Below are positions 10,950 through 23,520 of a stretch of DNA of 64,000 nt, in pieces. The notes under the pieces were generated by a model. That model did no database searches and was not told the origin of the DNA. It saw only the letters and a program-made list of their open reading frames with translations. How positions within the stretch are numbered: position 1 is the stretch's first letter; each line of letters begins with the position of its first letter. The stretch covers positions 24,234,111-24,298,110 of the forward strand of contig CM119267.1 in the NCBI GenBank assembly GCA_051294375.1, in the 5' to 3' direction. Source of the DNA: Paraspadella gotoi. Taxonomy: Eukaryota > Chaetognatha. The translations under genes were made by a program, and so were the position numbers.

Positions 10950-11230
10950 TAAAAAGTGGGGATCAAAGATGGGAGTGGGGAACAAGAAGAGAGTGGGAAG
11001 GGAATAGTTGGGATAAGAGATAGGAAATGGGGAACAAGAAGGGAGCTGAAGGGATCAGAGGGGATAAGAGATAGAAATGGGGGAACAAGAAGAGTGTCGG
11101 AAGAGGATGAGAGCGGGATAAAGAGATGGGAATGGGCGAACCAACAGAAAGGAGTGGGCAAGGGATCAGAGGGGATAAGAGATGGGAAATGGGGAACAGG
11201 CGGAACAGGAGAACAAGCGATAGGAGGTAA
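10950..11230. repeat. 51-57-bp purine-rich minisatellite
   Basis: GGGATAAGAGAT-type words recur near 11013, 11064, 11118 and 11175 with GGGGAACAAGAAG between them. The 104-residue frame over it is repeat translation. Confidence 0.82.
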
Positions 11231-12768
11231 AGATATCCTACAAAATATTTTTAAAAAAGACAGCAACTAAATTAGATCGAGAAACATGTACTATTTCAAA
11301 TTATAATACTAAAAAACACAGGTCAAAAGATAAGTTTTTTGTTGAAGCCCAAAATTTAAAAGCAGATTTAACTTTAAGCTTCAAGCGAAACGTGAGTCTG
11401 TGAAAGGAAAGGGCTTTTGTGAGTCTGTGAGACCGTGAAAGAAAGGGCTTGGTCGAGTCTATAAACGCCATGAGTGAAAGCGAAGTTGTAGTTACACAGA
11501 GATGGTGTAATTATTGATTGTTATAACGATTTTTAAAATTATTACGGGGGTTAACAACTTAACATCCTGGAGTGTTAAGAAGCGCTAGGACCTTCGTGTT
11601 CTGGTTTGGAGTGCCAACCACGATGAGAGCGTCGGGGAGTGTTAGGAAATAAACTCGTCAGAGTCCCACCGATGGCCCAGACTTTTCATTCGCGCTTGAG
11701 TCGCAGTGACACAGAATTGACAAAGGCCGGTGCTGGAAAAAAAAAACCGGAATTTTGTCGTTAAAATTTTTTAAGTTGCAAAGGAGGTTTAAAGTTTAAT
11801 GCAAACTTCACTCGCACTTTGGCCCTTTTACCCTATGACCCTCTTGTTCGCTCAAGCGTTTTTGCGCGTTCCAAACCCTTCCGGTTCCGATCCCTGCCCA
11901 ACCGGCACGTTCTTTCCTCCAGTGCTTACCTGGTACAACATGAGCTTGGTAAGCGCACAAACATCACCGCTTTTTTGAAGTGAGTTTAAACTGAGTTTTT
12001 AACATTTGACAAAAATCATTACAGACATTTCGGATTTTATTTTTTAAATACGATTGAATTACTTTTGCTTTCCTGTACACCATGCAGTTCATATTGTACC
12101 GCAAAGGATAGTATGCATAGTATGCGAAGTAAGATCTGTGCCGGGCTCTGTGTGCAGTGCTCTGTGCACAGTGCAATCCCTCTGTAATTCGACTTTCTTG
12201 TGCCCAAACAGAAAGATGTTATCTGTAAACTGAATGTGGCCTCTTGTACTGACGTGAAACCGTCTCGTTATTCTTCTTCCATTTCGGTATGGACTATGCA
12301 GTACGCAAAAACTACAGCATACCAGTGCAGCATTCTCCAGCATCATATCACATCAACCACAATCGCATTTAGGGTCATCGACTTCGATCGACGAGCGAAG
12401 GGAAAATGAGGAAATTATGCAGAGATCCCGATGAGAATTCGGACATTGTGGAGTGAGACCCGAGAACGCTAATGGATTGAGGCGAGATCTCAATCAACGA
12501 GACAAGACGTGAAATCTCACACAGATCTCGCGAATAAAGATTGCATTCAGAGATTTTAAGTAGAGATGAATACAATCACATCTATTTCGATACGGATTCT
12601 GACCCGAGATTTACGGATTAGATTCAGAGATGAATGACAAAATGAATGTTAAATTAAGCGTCTTTTGAACAATTTAATAGATCTGTTTGTTATGAGATTC
12701 TTTCGATTTAGTTTCCACAGATCTTCCAAAACTAAAACTACTAATTATGTTATCCAGAACCTAAAAAA
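11231..12768. other. Non-repetitive stretch, no gene assigned
   Basis: Mixed-composition DNA. GTGAGTCTGTGA-type duplications lie at 11390-11460, and a GTGCAGTGC/GTGCACAGTGC near-palindrome at about 12150. Short frames at 12200-12409 (plus) and 12089-12346 (minus) lack splice support and overlap each other, so I leave them unannotated. Confidence 0.5.
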
Positions 12769-12900
12769 CATTAGCTGCATTGTGGACCCAAGGCCAAATG
12801 GCAAAAAAAAAGCATTAGCTGCATTGTGGACCCAAGGCCAAATGGCAAAAAAAAAGCATTAGCTGCATTGTGGATCCAAAGCCAAATGGCAAAAAAAAGC
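12769..12900. repeat. 44-bp tandem repeat, 3 units
   Basis: CATTAGCTGCATTGTGGA begins at 12769, 12813 and 12857. Each unit ends in a poly-A run of 7-9 bases. Confidence 0.92.
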
Positions 12901-13138
12901 CATAAGAGTTTTTCCAAAAAAAAATAGCAAAAGATGGAAACAATTTAGTCAAACAAAACAATTAGCAAACGCAACATGAAATATCATCTTAACTCATCTA
13001 CTCATACCCTATCGAAATCTCTCATCCAAAAATTCTAAGAAACCTGTAAAATTATAACAATATCCAAATCAAAGAAAAAAAAATAATCTTTTATTAAGAT
13101 GCAATAAAAATACCTAAATATTCCATCGAATGTTCCCA

Positions 13139-13345
13139 TCTCAAGATTCCAACTTAAGATTCATCTAAAAATCCCATTAAAAGATCCCATCCAAAGATCC
13201 CTTCTCAAGATTCCAGCTAAGGTTCCCTTCTAAAGATCCTATTTTACATACTCATCTCACGATCCAATCAAAAAATCCCATCTCGATATCCCTTCTTAAG
13301 TTCCCATCTCAAGATCCCATCTCAAGATCCCATCTCAATATCCCC
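13139..13345. repeat. TCCCATCTCAAGA-type degenerate repeat
   Basis: About 14 loosely spaced copies of AAGATCCCATCTC variants, with indels. Confidence 0.75.
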
Positions 13346-13436
13346 CTCAGATAATCTCGTTGTTTTCTTCTCTCAGAATTATTCATGAGAGCCTCTCTAG
13401 TCCGCCCGTGTTTCCTTGTTATTCTTATTGCCTGGC

Positions 13437-13482
13437 TCTCTCCCTGTCTCTCTATCTCCCTCTCTCTCTCTCTCTCCCTCTA

Positions 13483-13513
<31 letters not shown>

Positions 13514-13580
13514 TTCTCTCTCTCTCTCTAATCTCCCTCTCTCTCTCTCTTTCTCTCTCTCTCTCCTCTATCTTTCTCTG

Positions 13581-13629
<49 letters not shown>

Positions 13630-13660
13630 CTCTATATATATATATCTCTCTCTCTCTCTC
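13437..13660. repeat. (CT)n microsatellite cluster
   Basis: CT-dominated stretch with CTAT and TTTC interruptions. Confidence 0.93.
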
Positions 13661-13693
13661 GCTTACTCCCGTCTCTGGTTCATATCATAACAG

Positions 13694-13787
13694 AGACAAT
13701 GACCTCAGACAGCAGAAATGTTTCAGCTGCGGCAATCGATTCTGTTCAACTTGTTGTAGTCGTTGTTGTTGTCGTTGTTGTTGTTAA
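13694..13787 (+). CDS. Possible Cys-rich terminal exon, weak
   Basis: After the (CT)n cluster, an acceptor-like CATATCATAACAG precedes a frame reading QQKCFSCGNRFCSTCC and then a (TGT/CGT)n run to a stop at 13785-13787. The spacing of the first cysteines resembles a zinc-binding knuckle. The cysteine tail is trinucleotide repeat, which makes the whole call doubtful. Confidence 0.15.
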
Positions 13788-13996
13788 GAATTGATGGAGG
13801 GAGACAGAGAGAAAACGTAGGTGTTCAAAGAAAGATAAAATTGGAAAAAAAAATAATATGGTAATACGATGCGAAAAATGTGGAGATGAAAAAAAATATG
13901 AAATGACGAAAGAGTGAAAATAAAAAAGAAAGAGAGTAAAAGAAAAAAAAAGATTTAAGTGAATGGGAATAGAAAAAAGGAGATCATAAAGAAAGA

Positions 13997-14012
13997 GAGA
14001 GAGAGAGATGAG

Positions 14013-14066
<54 letters not shown>
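13997..14066. repeat. (GA)n microsatellite
   Basis: GA array with one interruption. Confidence 0.93.
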
Positions 14067-14067
<1 letters not shown>

Positions 14068-15795
14068 CCGTGGGTGAGGTGAATCGTAGTGGAACAGACT
14101 CGAGGTCAACGAAAAATGATAAAACGATGAGAAAGGAAAAAAAGTCGCAAAGGAGAGAATAAGGGGTAATGGGAATAAAGGGGTAAAAGATGAGGGGTAC
14201 TGGGAATGAGGGGTAGGAGTTAAGGGGTAAGGCGGGCTAATATTAGATTATTTTATCATTGAGATTTCTGTTATATGAATTTTTTCCCTCCTTTATATAC
14301 TTTTAGTTCATTTGCTTAAAGATATTAGTTTGAGCTGCCTCGGTTTCATTCTTTGGTTTTAATTTCTAATTGACTTTAACAGAGACGGCGATCAACGCGT
14401 TAAAATGTTTATTTATAATACATCGAAATTGTCCCGATTTGTTTATAAACAAATGATAATAAAAGTAATATCTACAAGGCAATAACTATGAGGCAATTAA
14501 TGAATTTTAAATCAAACGAAAAGCAAATTAACTCAGATTGTCTCGTCCAACCTTTTTCGCTCTTCGTCAAATTATTCATCGACGCGACTCTCGAACGCGA
14601 ATCGGGAGACATGAGACCAAGATATCGAATCTTCGGACGTCGAGTTGTTCTGCCCCGACAGCGATTCTCGCTTTGCGCACCACGAACGCTGCAGAAAATA
14701 TATGCCTCAAGGTGTCGCGCGTTCAAGACGTCGCCCGTTTAAAGAGTACGACGAGAGTCTTTGGATAATTATTATTTTATTAGTATCAATAATATCAAAA
14801 ACCCGTTGAAACTTTACTTTAACGGGCAGACGAGATTGAATAACAAATTCTTATTAAGTCAGCCTACAAGTAAATAGTAACCTTAAAAGGTCAGGTTCAA
14901 TCACTAAAAATTATGTGGTCATTTGAAATTGACCGACGGAAAAGAAGAGAGGCAAAGCATATTATTTTTCTTCAAACGCCAAAACAATATTCCCAATATA
15001 AAGCATGTTAAAACATCGGGGCTTTTGAATATTACTAAATCGATTTTCAATGCAACTTTTTGAATTAGTTCATTGGGTTCTTGCACTGAAGCTTTTAAAT
15101 ATTTATTAATATATAACAAATGACAAAAAAAAATTTAAATTTTATTTTTTAAGAACGGATTCTTATAGAGCTTGAAAAGATAAATGAAAGTCAGTACTAC
15201 ATTTTTTTTAAATTTTGACAATAAATTGATTAAAAATAAAAAAAACCTAAAAAATCATCATCATCATCATCATTGAATTTTTACTTTTTTTAAATTTTTA
15301 TCAATAAAACAAAAAAATTAATAACCTTTATTTAACTTTTAAAGCTCTACAAGAATCTATTAAAAAAAAATTTTTAAATTGTAACTTTATATAGTAATAA
15401 AATGATTTTAAATGCTTCCGTGCGCTTATTAATAAGATAAATTTTAAAAATTATTTTTATTTTCATATTCTCTAACAGTCACTTAACCATTATTTATTTG
15501 AGAGAACTTCTAGTTTTCAACCTGTTCCGGCCTAATGCATAGGCCATGAAATTTTATTTTTTTAATTTTGTTGAGGTGTAACGGAGATAAGGGGAGAGGA
15601 ATGTTGATAAGGAGACAGGATATGTGAAGAGCGAAGTTTTTTAGTGAGGAAAGTGAATCGACGGGTAAGGTGAGTTCGATACCACGAAATGGGGTGAGGT
15701 GTTCGTGAATAGGTAAGGCGATTGCATGTTGAAGCGAGAAATCAGTCTATTGTCGAGAAGTACCCTTCGGTTGATAATGGAAGGGGAGTTTCTAA

Positions 15796-15798
<3 letters not shown>
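14067..15798. other. AT-rich stretch, no gene assigned
   Basis: GGGGTA-rich short repeats at 14160-14235, a CpG-richer patch at 14570-14760 with overlapping frames on both strands, and an (ATC)n run near 15255-15275. No frame has convincing splice support. Confidence 0.5.

Positions 15799-15829
<31 letters not shown>
15799..15829. repeat. (CT)n microsatellite
   Basis: Short pure CT array. Confidence 0.9.
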
Positions 15830-17262
<1,433 letters not shown>

Positions 17263-17410
17263 CCCAACCGGAAGCAATCAAGAGTCCCTTTTCACGTTTG
17301 CTTGGCACATTGCTCGGAATCTCTTCCAATTTTTTTTTACCTTTCGTGTTGTTTTTCATAAATTCTCTCTCCTCGTCCGCGATCAGATTTTTCCTCCGAG
17401 TTCTGATTTT

Positions 17411-17590
17411 CTCCGGTGTTCCCCGGTGTTTCTCGACGTTCCCCAATGTTCCCCGGAGTTCTCCGGGGTTCCCCGATGTTCCCCGCATTTCTCCGATGTT
17501 CCCCGGTGTTTCTCGACGTTCCCCAATGTTCCCCGGAGTTCTCCGATGTTCCCCGGTGTTTCCCGACGTTCCATGGTTTTCCCCGGTGTG
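17411..17590. repeat. 10-bp minisatellite, 18 units
   Basis: Tandem decamers of consensus CCCCGNTGTT run without a single indel across 180 bp. An eight-unit pattern starting CCCCGGTGTT then TCTCGACGTT recurs 80 bp later (17421 and 17501), so there is a higher-order unit. All plus-strand frames stay open, giving MFPGVSRRSP-like translations. The array is GC-rich in AT-rich surroundings. Confidence 0.93.
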
Positions 17591-17659
17591 ATCCAACCTG
17601 TTTTTCTGACTTGTTTTCAAGACGAATCCCCCGATTTTCCCTCTTGTTACACAGTTTCA

Positions 17660-17745
17660 TAGGCTTTTCCCCATGCTCTTTCCGAGCCTGTTCCCCAGCT
17701 TGTTCCCCATTCTGTTCCACAGCCTGTTCCCCTGCCACCTTCCTC
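17660..17745. repeat. CCTGTTCCCC-type short repeat
   Basis: Five to six irregular copies of CCTGTTCCCC-like words, probably a decayed outlier of the 10-bp array just upstream. Confidence 0.6.
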
Positions 17746-18150
17746 TTCAAATATTCGTCCCGCTTCGCGTCTGTGAATCTGTATTCTGTCAAAATGCGAA
17801 GATTCACGTTTTTGTTTTCGTCTCTGATTTTTTTATTCACTTATTTTGACATCACAACTTATTTTTATTTTTGTCGTCTTTTATTTTCTTTTAATTATTA
17901 ATGTAATATTCATTACTTCAAATAAGTGACAAGCGAGGTTACATTTTTAATCCTTCTAAATTTAACTCTCCTTTAATTATTCGCTTTCTATTTTTCTCCA
18001 GTTTGTTTTGTTTTGTTTCTTTGTTTTGTTTTTTATTTTGACTTTTCTTTCCTCCAGTCCGATGCTCCTTTGTTTTCTCAGAGCAAAGATGTTCCATTGT
18101 TTCCTGACCACTAACGTATTTTTTTTCTGATTCATCCCAATCGACGCCAG

Positions 18151-18315
18151 ATGGCTCCGCGCGTGAGTTCCATCCAGATCACGTTTGTACGCGAATACAA
18201 ACAAAATAGCGCTCGGGTTTCTCCGCTTGGAACTCGCGCTGAAATGATAACAAAAGGGAGAAACGAGGAGAGATTCCCGCTGGGGTCCACAGGGCGGGAA
18301 AGAAAAGAAAAATGA
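18151..18315 (+). CDS. Small ORF after acceptor-like site, uncertain
   Basis: A 54-codon frame starts at an ATG placed directly after TTTTTTCTGATT...CGCCAG, a good pyrimidine tract plus AG. It reads MAPRVSSIQITFVREYKQ near its start with mixed codons, then becomes charged and runs into purine-rich repeat. No donor or partner exon was found. Confidence 0.2.
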   Translation: MAPRVSSIQITFVREYKQNSARVSPLGTRAEMITKGRNEERFPLGSTGRERKEK

Positions 18316-19117
18316 GAAGGGGAAGAAAAGAAAGGAGAATGAACAAGTTAGAAAAAAGGAAAGAAAAGGAGAAAAAAAAAGGAGACTAAAAAGAAGGTTA
18401 AACTGTCAAAGGAGAACAATAAAGAACAACAGAAGTTTACTTTCTCGTCAAAATATGAGGAAACTAGAGAAAATAAAAGTTTAAATTGGTTGGGAAAAGA
18501 TAAGATTGGAAAAAGGTTAGATATAAAGGGGAAATATTAAAGAAATAACTAATAGTTATTAACTAGTTATTAACTATGTACGGAATTGAAATAAAAAAAG
18601 AAAAAATTACGGACAAGAGAACAAAAGAAAGAAAATTACGGTCGGTACGGAGAAAAAAGCAGAAGGGAAGCGCTTTTATTTTCGTAGAACTCCCCATTTC
18701 ATTTTAAATTTAGAAATAAGTTAATTTTAGGTTCAAAATTAAGATTAAATTAGATTAGGTTAAAGATTAGGGATATTGATTAATTTAGTGATAAGGGTTA
18801 ATGATTTGTGTTAACATTTAAGGTTTAAGGTTATATAAAGTTAGGGTTAAGGATCAGGTTTAGAAATTAAAATTAAGTATTTCTTATGAGTTTAAAAATA
18901 TGATAAATTTTAAGATCAAGGAATAAGGAACGGAAATGAGTCGCTTTTAGAAAACAGAGCCATGAAAATAATGAAAGGGAAGATATATTGGGATGAGGAA
19001 AATGAGAGAGAAAAAAATGGAGTTTTTTTTTCATTCTTCGCTTCGACCAAAATAGACGGTAAAAGGGTCCAGCGAGAGCGACGCCAGCGGAAGAAAAAAA
19101 TATGAGCAGGAAAAAAA
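18316..19117. other. A-rich stretch with TTAGGG-like words
   Basis: Purine-rich to 18660, then degenerate TTAGGTTA, TTAGGG and GGTTAAGG words at 18725-18860. No gene. Confidence 0.55.
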
Positions 19118-19160
19118 AGAAGCAATCGTTTTAGCGGCGACCATAGCAAGGCGGAAGAGG

Positions 19161-19207
<47 letters not shown>

Positions 19208-19660
19208 GAGACGAGGAGAGAGAGAGAAGATTGCACAAAAAGGGGAAAGAGGGAGATGGGGAGAGAGGAGAGGAGAGAGAGAGAGAAAGAGGAAAGGGAA
19301 AGGAAAGGGAAAGGGAAAGGGAAAAGAGTGGAGAGGGAGAGGGATAGGAAAGAGGGAGAGGGGGATAGAGAGATGTGAAAGAGTGAGAGAGAGAGAGAGA
19401 GAGAAGGGAAGGGGAAATATGAAAATAAGAGGGATCGCTTTAGCGCAGGCCATGACCGGGGCTGAAAAGAGAGAGAGAGAGAGAGAGAGAGGAGAGGGAT
19501 GGAGACAAGAAATAGACAGAGAGGAAGGAAGGAGAGGAAAAATATGAAAAAAAGAGCAATCGTTTAGCCGTGTCCAAGCGGAGATTGGAAATGGTGCTTG
19601 AATGTGGAGAGAGAGAGAGAGAGAGAGAATGAGGAGAGAGAGAGAGAGAGAGAGAGAGCG
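19118..19660. repeat. Diverged triplicated module plus (GA)n
   Basis: AGCAATCGTTTTAGC-like words occur at about 19119, 19432 and 19557. Each is preceded by AAATATGA/GAAAAAAA-type sequence and followed within 40-60 bp by a GA array (19166-19201, 19468-19492, 19608-19657). They look like three diverged copies of one unit separated by purine-rich repeat. Confidence 0.65.
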
Positions 19661-19805
19661 CGGAGCATTTGACCATATATGTAGAGAGCGAAAGAGAGAA
19701 AGAAGGAGAGAGAGTGAAACACAGAGAAAGAAAGTGAAGAGAAAGAGAGATATCATTTCTGGTTTCGATAAGGCGGTTTGTTCATTTCTATATAAATGGT
19801 CGGTG

Positions 19806-19894
19806 GTCACATGACTATAGGGCATATATCCCAAGTGGAGAGATCACGTGATGACAGATCACGTGAGAGGAGATCACGATGTTGATTGGCCAAT
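19806..19894. promoter_or_regulatory. E-box cluster and inverted CCAAT box
   Basis: GTCACATGAC lies at 19806-19815. A 15-bp unit beginning AGATCACG follows in three tandem copies from about 19841, the first two containing CACGTG E-boxes. The perfect palindrome ATTGGCCAAT is at 19885-19894. CACGTG is the classic bHLH-ZIP (USF/Myc/TFE) site and CCAAT the NF-Y site. A promoter or enhancer role is inference. Confidence 0.45.
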
Positions 19895-20003
19895 GTCCAT
19901 ATGTGTGGGCGGTTGTTTCTCTCTGGTCATTGGTTTCGTGATCCGCGCTGTGAGCCGGTGACTGTGAGGGATACATGGTGCAGACTGGAGGGGGATTTAG
20001 AAA

Positions 20004-20009
<6 letters not shown>

Positions 20010-20092
<83 letters not shown>
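20010..20092. repeat. (GA)n microsatellite
   Basis: Pure GA array of about 41 units. Confidence 0.96.
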
Positions 20093-20095
<3 letters not shown>

Positions 20096-20128
20096 TTGAC
20101 GATTGGACAAAGAGAAAAAAAAACAGAA

Positions 20129-20176
20129 CCTTAACCCTAACCCTAACCAAAGCTAACCTAACCCTAACCTTAAACT
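20129..20176. repeat. Interstitial telomere-like CCCTAA repeats
   Basis: TTAACCCTAACCCTAACC followed by imperfect copies, about 7 units. It is short and internal, so not a chromosome end here. Confidence 0.75.
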
Positions 20177-20394
20177 TTAAAAATAAAATGGAGACACACG
20201 CTCGTGAAACCTAAATCCTTATATAATTTCCTTCAGTCTGACATTTACTGTTGGCGAAGAAAGAAACTGAGGAGAAAAAAAAAAGAAAGAAAACAAATGA
20301 CCTGAAAAAAAAAAAGAAAAGAAAAAGAAAAACGTGAGTCGAGGTCGTCGGTTCGGGTCAACAAAACGACCGTCACAAAACATATCAATCTAGT

Positions 20395-20595
20395 CAGGTC
20401 AACGAACTATAATCCAAGATGACGCAGAATATCAATTCTGCAAACAACATGTTTTATATCTATTTAGAAAACTAATAATAAAATAATAATAATTTTTTTT
20501 TAGATTTAGATAATCTAAAACCAAAATTAATTAAAAAAATTAATGATGATAATAATAAAAATAAAAAATATAGAATTAATAAATAATAAGTAATA

Positions 20596-20631
<36 letters not shown>

Positions 20632-21000
20632 AATATAATAATAATAATAATAAAAATAATAATAATAGCAATAAATAATTTTAAAGAATATTTTAAAATA
20701 AAAAACTTAAAATGGTGAAACAATTTTCATAGGTCAACGAACGACTATATGGGATAACAGAAGATAGCAATTTGGCGAGTAAAAGGCGACTAGATCCAGG
20801 ATAACATAAGCGATCAATTAGGCATGTCTACAAATAACTATCTGGGATAACTGAGAAGGTAAATATGGCAGGTCAATGAGGGTTTATCCCGGATAACGTA
20901 GAAAATAAATTATGCAGGCCAATGAGTGATTACACGGGAAAACATACAAGATTAATTAAGCAATAGCACAAATTACTCTCCCGGATAACAGTGAATAAAT
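20395..21000. repeat. 50-60-bp degenerate repeat interrupted by (AAT)n
   Basis: Units containing CAGGTCAA(C/T)GA, CGGGATAAC and A-rich spacer recur at about 20395, 20730, 20815, 20865, 20915 and 20965. Between the first and second lies a (AAT)n-rich block at 20470-20700. Confidence 0.7.
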
Positions 21001-21429
21001 GTCGTTGTGAAAGATTCTTGCAGGATTCTGCTTTGTTGTTATCTTGTAGGTGAGATGGAGGACGTAAACCACCACACACCACAGTCTGTCTAAAGTCAGG
21101 ATTAACATAACTTATTTGTTAAAACGAAACGATAATTTTTAAATTGGCTGTACCAACTTCATAGAGAATAAATTGGGTAGGTTGAACGCTATCTGGTACC
21201 ACCTAGTACCTACAAATTGAGAGTCAGAATCTAGTTCTCAGACACAATTTAGACCCAATTTGCAGTCTACCATTTAACGGATTTTATCCGAGTCGCGGAT
21301 CAGATTCTATTCTTGATTCCGATTCCATCTGCAGTCATAAAATATCCTTCTTTAACCAACCAAGTTTTGGCAAAGTTTTTTTTTTTTTAAATGTTCCATC
21401 AGTCAATCGATCAAACTTGAGAATCAGAG

Positions 21430-21660
21430 TCGCTCGCATCGTCGTCCCCCGACCGACCATTTAGATTCGACGGCGTCGGCCATTGGTCGAGCTCAAACGG
21501 ACGAAGTCGAACGTCAAACGTCAAACGTCAAACAGTAAAAGGTCAACAAGGAAGGGTCACGCGTCAACAAACAAAAAGTCAGAAAGGCGCGCGCGGGCGA
21601 GCCTAACGACCGGTCGCCATGGCAACGAAAAATGGAGCGGAATCGAGAGAAGAGAAAAAA
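21430..21660. promoter_or_regulatory. CpG-rich patch with RFX-type X-box
   Basis: Locally GC- and CpG-rich. GTCGCCATGGCAAC at 21613-21626 is a near-perfect inverted repeat matching the RFX X-box pattern. A short (GTCAAAC)n run lies at about 21512-21533, and GCGCGCGCGGGCGAG near 21590. It could be a promoter, but no first exon is identified on either strand. Confidence 0.4.
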
Positions 21661-21786
21661 GAAAGAGGGCGACTGTCTATCTTTTTGTCTGTATGTCAGT
21701 CGGTAAGGGGGTTTTTTTTTTTGGTCTCTCTTGTTCTCCTTCGTTGGGCCTTACTTTTTCTAAACAAATAATTGTTTTATGCGTAA

Positions 21787-22000
21787 ACATTTATTTTTTT
21801 TTGGTCTTTTTACGTCGGATCTTTAACGCGTCTGGTTATGACTTTTATTTAACATTTAACATTTAACATTTACTTAGCATTTATTTTTTTGGTCTTTTTA
21901 CGTCGGAACTTTAACGCGTCTGGTTATGACTTTTATTTAACATTTAACATTAAACATTTACTTAACATTTATTTTTTTGGTCTTTTGACGATGCTTTTGT
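21787..22000. repeat. 88-bp tandem repeat, about 2.4 units
   Basis: GGTCTTTTTACGTCGG-like words start at 21803, 21891 and 21979 with TTTAACATTTAACATTTA spacers. Confidence 0.88.
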
Positions 22001-22172
22001 CTCCGCTTTCAGTATTCTACCTGCTCTAACCGTTTTGGTCTCTTCTTTTATCAATGCTTTCGTCTCCGCTTTTTATCCTTGCTTTTTCTCTAACGAAAAA
22101 ATAAAGCGCAAAGAAAGCAGGAAGGTCTTTTTATGGTACGTCGTTGTAGCCGTCGTCGTCGTCGTCGCGGCA

Positions 22173-22835
22173 GCGCGTATCAGGCCAAGAGAACATAAAG
22201 TAGCCCTGGGATCTTTCCAGCAAGGATCGCTTCCCAATCCGGCACTTCATCAGTTCGCGTCATACTCTCCTCTCAGCCACTGACACCCAATGACCCGTCA
22301 TCATCGTCCTTGTCTTCATTTGCATAAAAACAAGGCGGGCCAGCTCACTTTGAGCTCTTTCTTCCCTTGTAATTTCACTATCTTAATCTCCTAATTTATC
22401 AACTTAACTAAAAACTACTTTCTTTTCATATTTCATATTTTCACTTAACTATCCCTTACCTAATTACTTATTTATTCACTAGTTAAATGTTAAAATTTTC
22501 TCCTAATGTTAGTTTTTCAAACTCCTTTATCTTTTGTTGTACATTGCAAAAATGCTATCTTTATTAGTATATCTCTGTTGTTTGTTCTTCTCTCTCTCAC
22601 TCTCTTCTCTTCTCTACTCTTTAACAAGTTTCACTTCTTTTCACAACCTCACTCAATCTGTTCCTCACCTTCAACCTGGTCCCTCACATCTGACCACCTA
22701 TTCTGCTCTCACCACTTTGTATTGGAAAAACTTTTACCCTCTCTCTCTCTCTCTCTCTCTCTTTCACCACACTCTTTCTTTTGCACAGAAAATTTATTAT
22801 TGAATTGTCATATGTCTGATGCAAGCTTGAAATAA
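22173..22835 (+). mobile_element. PLE 3' end, copy 1 (5'-truncated)
   Basis: Matches the region 3' of the GIY-YIG domain in the PLE at 49.2-51.5 kb: CGTATCAGGCCAAGAGA near its start, CGTCCTTGTCTTCATTTGCA near 22306, and the CCAGCTCACTTTGAGCTC segment near 22340. RT and endonuclease regions are absent. Confidence 0.75.
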
Positions 22836-22852
22836 GCAAGCCGAAACATGTC
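22808..22852 (+). ncRNA. Hammerhead-ribozyme-like motif, degraded
   Basis: CTGATG at 22816-22821, then a stem of AAGCTTG / CAAGCC around AAATAAG, then GAAAC at 22843-22847. The seventh core base is changed relative to the other two copies (CTGATGC against CTGATGA), so this copy is probably inactive. Confidence 0.45.
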
Positions 22853-22979
22853 CAAACTAACTAATAAAAAATCTTGTTAAAATTCCAAAATTCTTTGCTC
22901 TCCTCTAGATCTTTTATTTTAGAACTTTTTGTTGTTTCTAATTATTTTTATTTTATTATACTTAGTAGTATATTATAGT

Positions 22980-23215
22980 GTATATAGTAGTGATTATCAA
23001 TTTTTTTCTTCTTTTTCTCCTCTTATCTCTTTTCTTTTTCCTTTCCTTTTTTCACTTATCTTTCTTTTTTACTTTTTTCCTATTTTCTCCTTTTCTCTTT
23101 CTTTTTTTCCTTTTCCTTAATTTCTCCTTTTTTCCCATATTTTCTCCTTTTCATCTCTTCATTTTTTCCTTTTCCTTTTTTCCCTTTTTTTCTTTTTTTT
23201 CCCCTTTTTTTTGCG
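22980..23215. repeat. Polypyrimidine tract of composite block
   Basis: TTTTCC/TTTCTTTT-rich, reverse of the polypurine tracts at 34310-34530 and 48330-48565. Lysine/glutamate-rich frames on the other strand are low complexity. Confidence 0.8.
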
Positions 23216-23520
23216 GACGCCGAAATAAATGCGACGAAGATTTCCTTTTCCTTCCGACTTGAGCGAACGAATCCCGCACATTCGTACCGGGAATTCCTGG
23301 TGGGGAGGCACACATTACTCGGCACATTTGTTCGGGAGGGAAAGCCATATTGGCATTAAATGTCGGAGGCACATTTGCCTGCACATTCGTCTGAGAGGAA
23401 TGGCAATATACGCAAATTCGTCTGAGTTGTGGTCCGTAGTATTCTAGAATACTGGTGCTTTTTTTGTTACTCTTTTTGTATTTAACATTATATTTCATAT
23501 TAGTATAATAAAAATTGATT

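Noticed and set aside
14590-14688. Minus-strand exon after TATTTTCTGCAG
   Set aside because: A mixed-codon frame exists, but frames on both strands are equally open and no partner exon fits.
19815-20000. Minus-strand exon starting MYPSQSPAHSADHETND after CCCCCTCCAG
   Set aside because: Good acceptor and start, but the frame runs through the E-box array to a stop with no donor or homology that I recognise.
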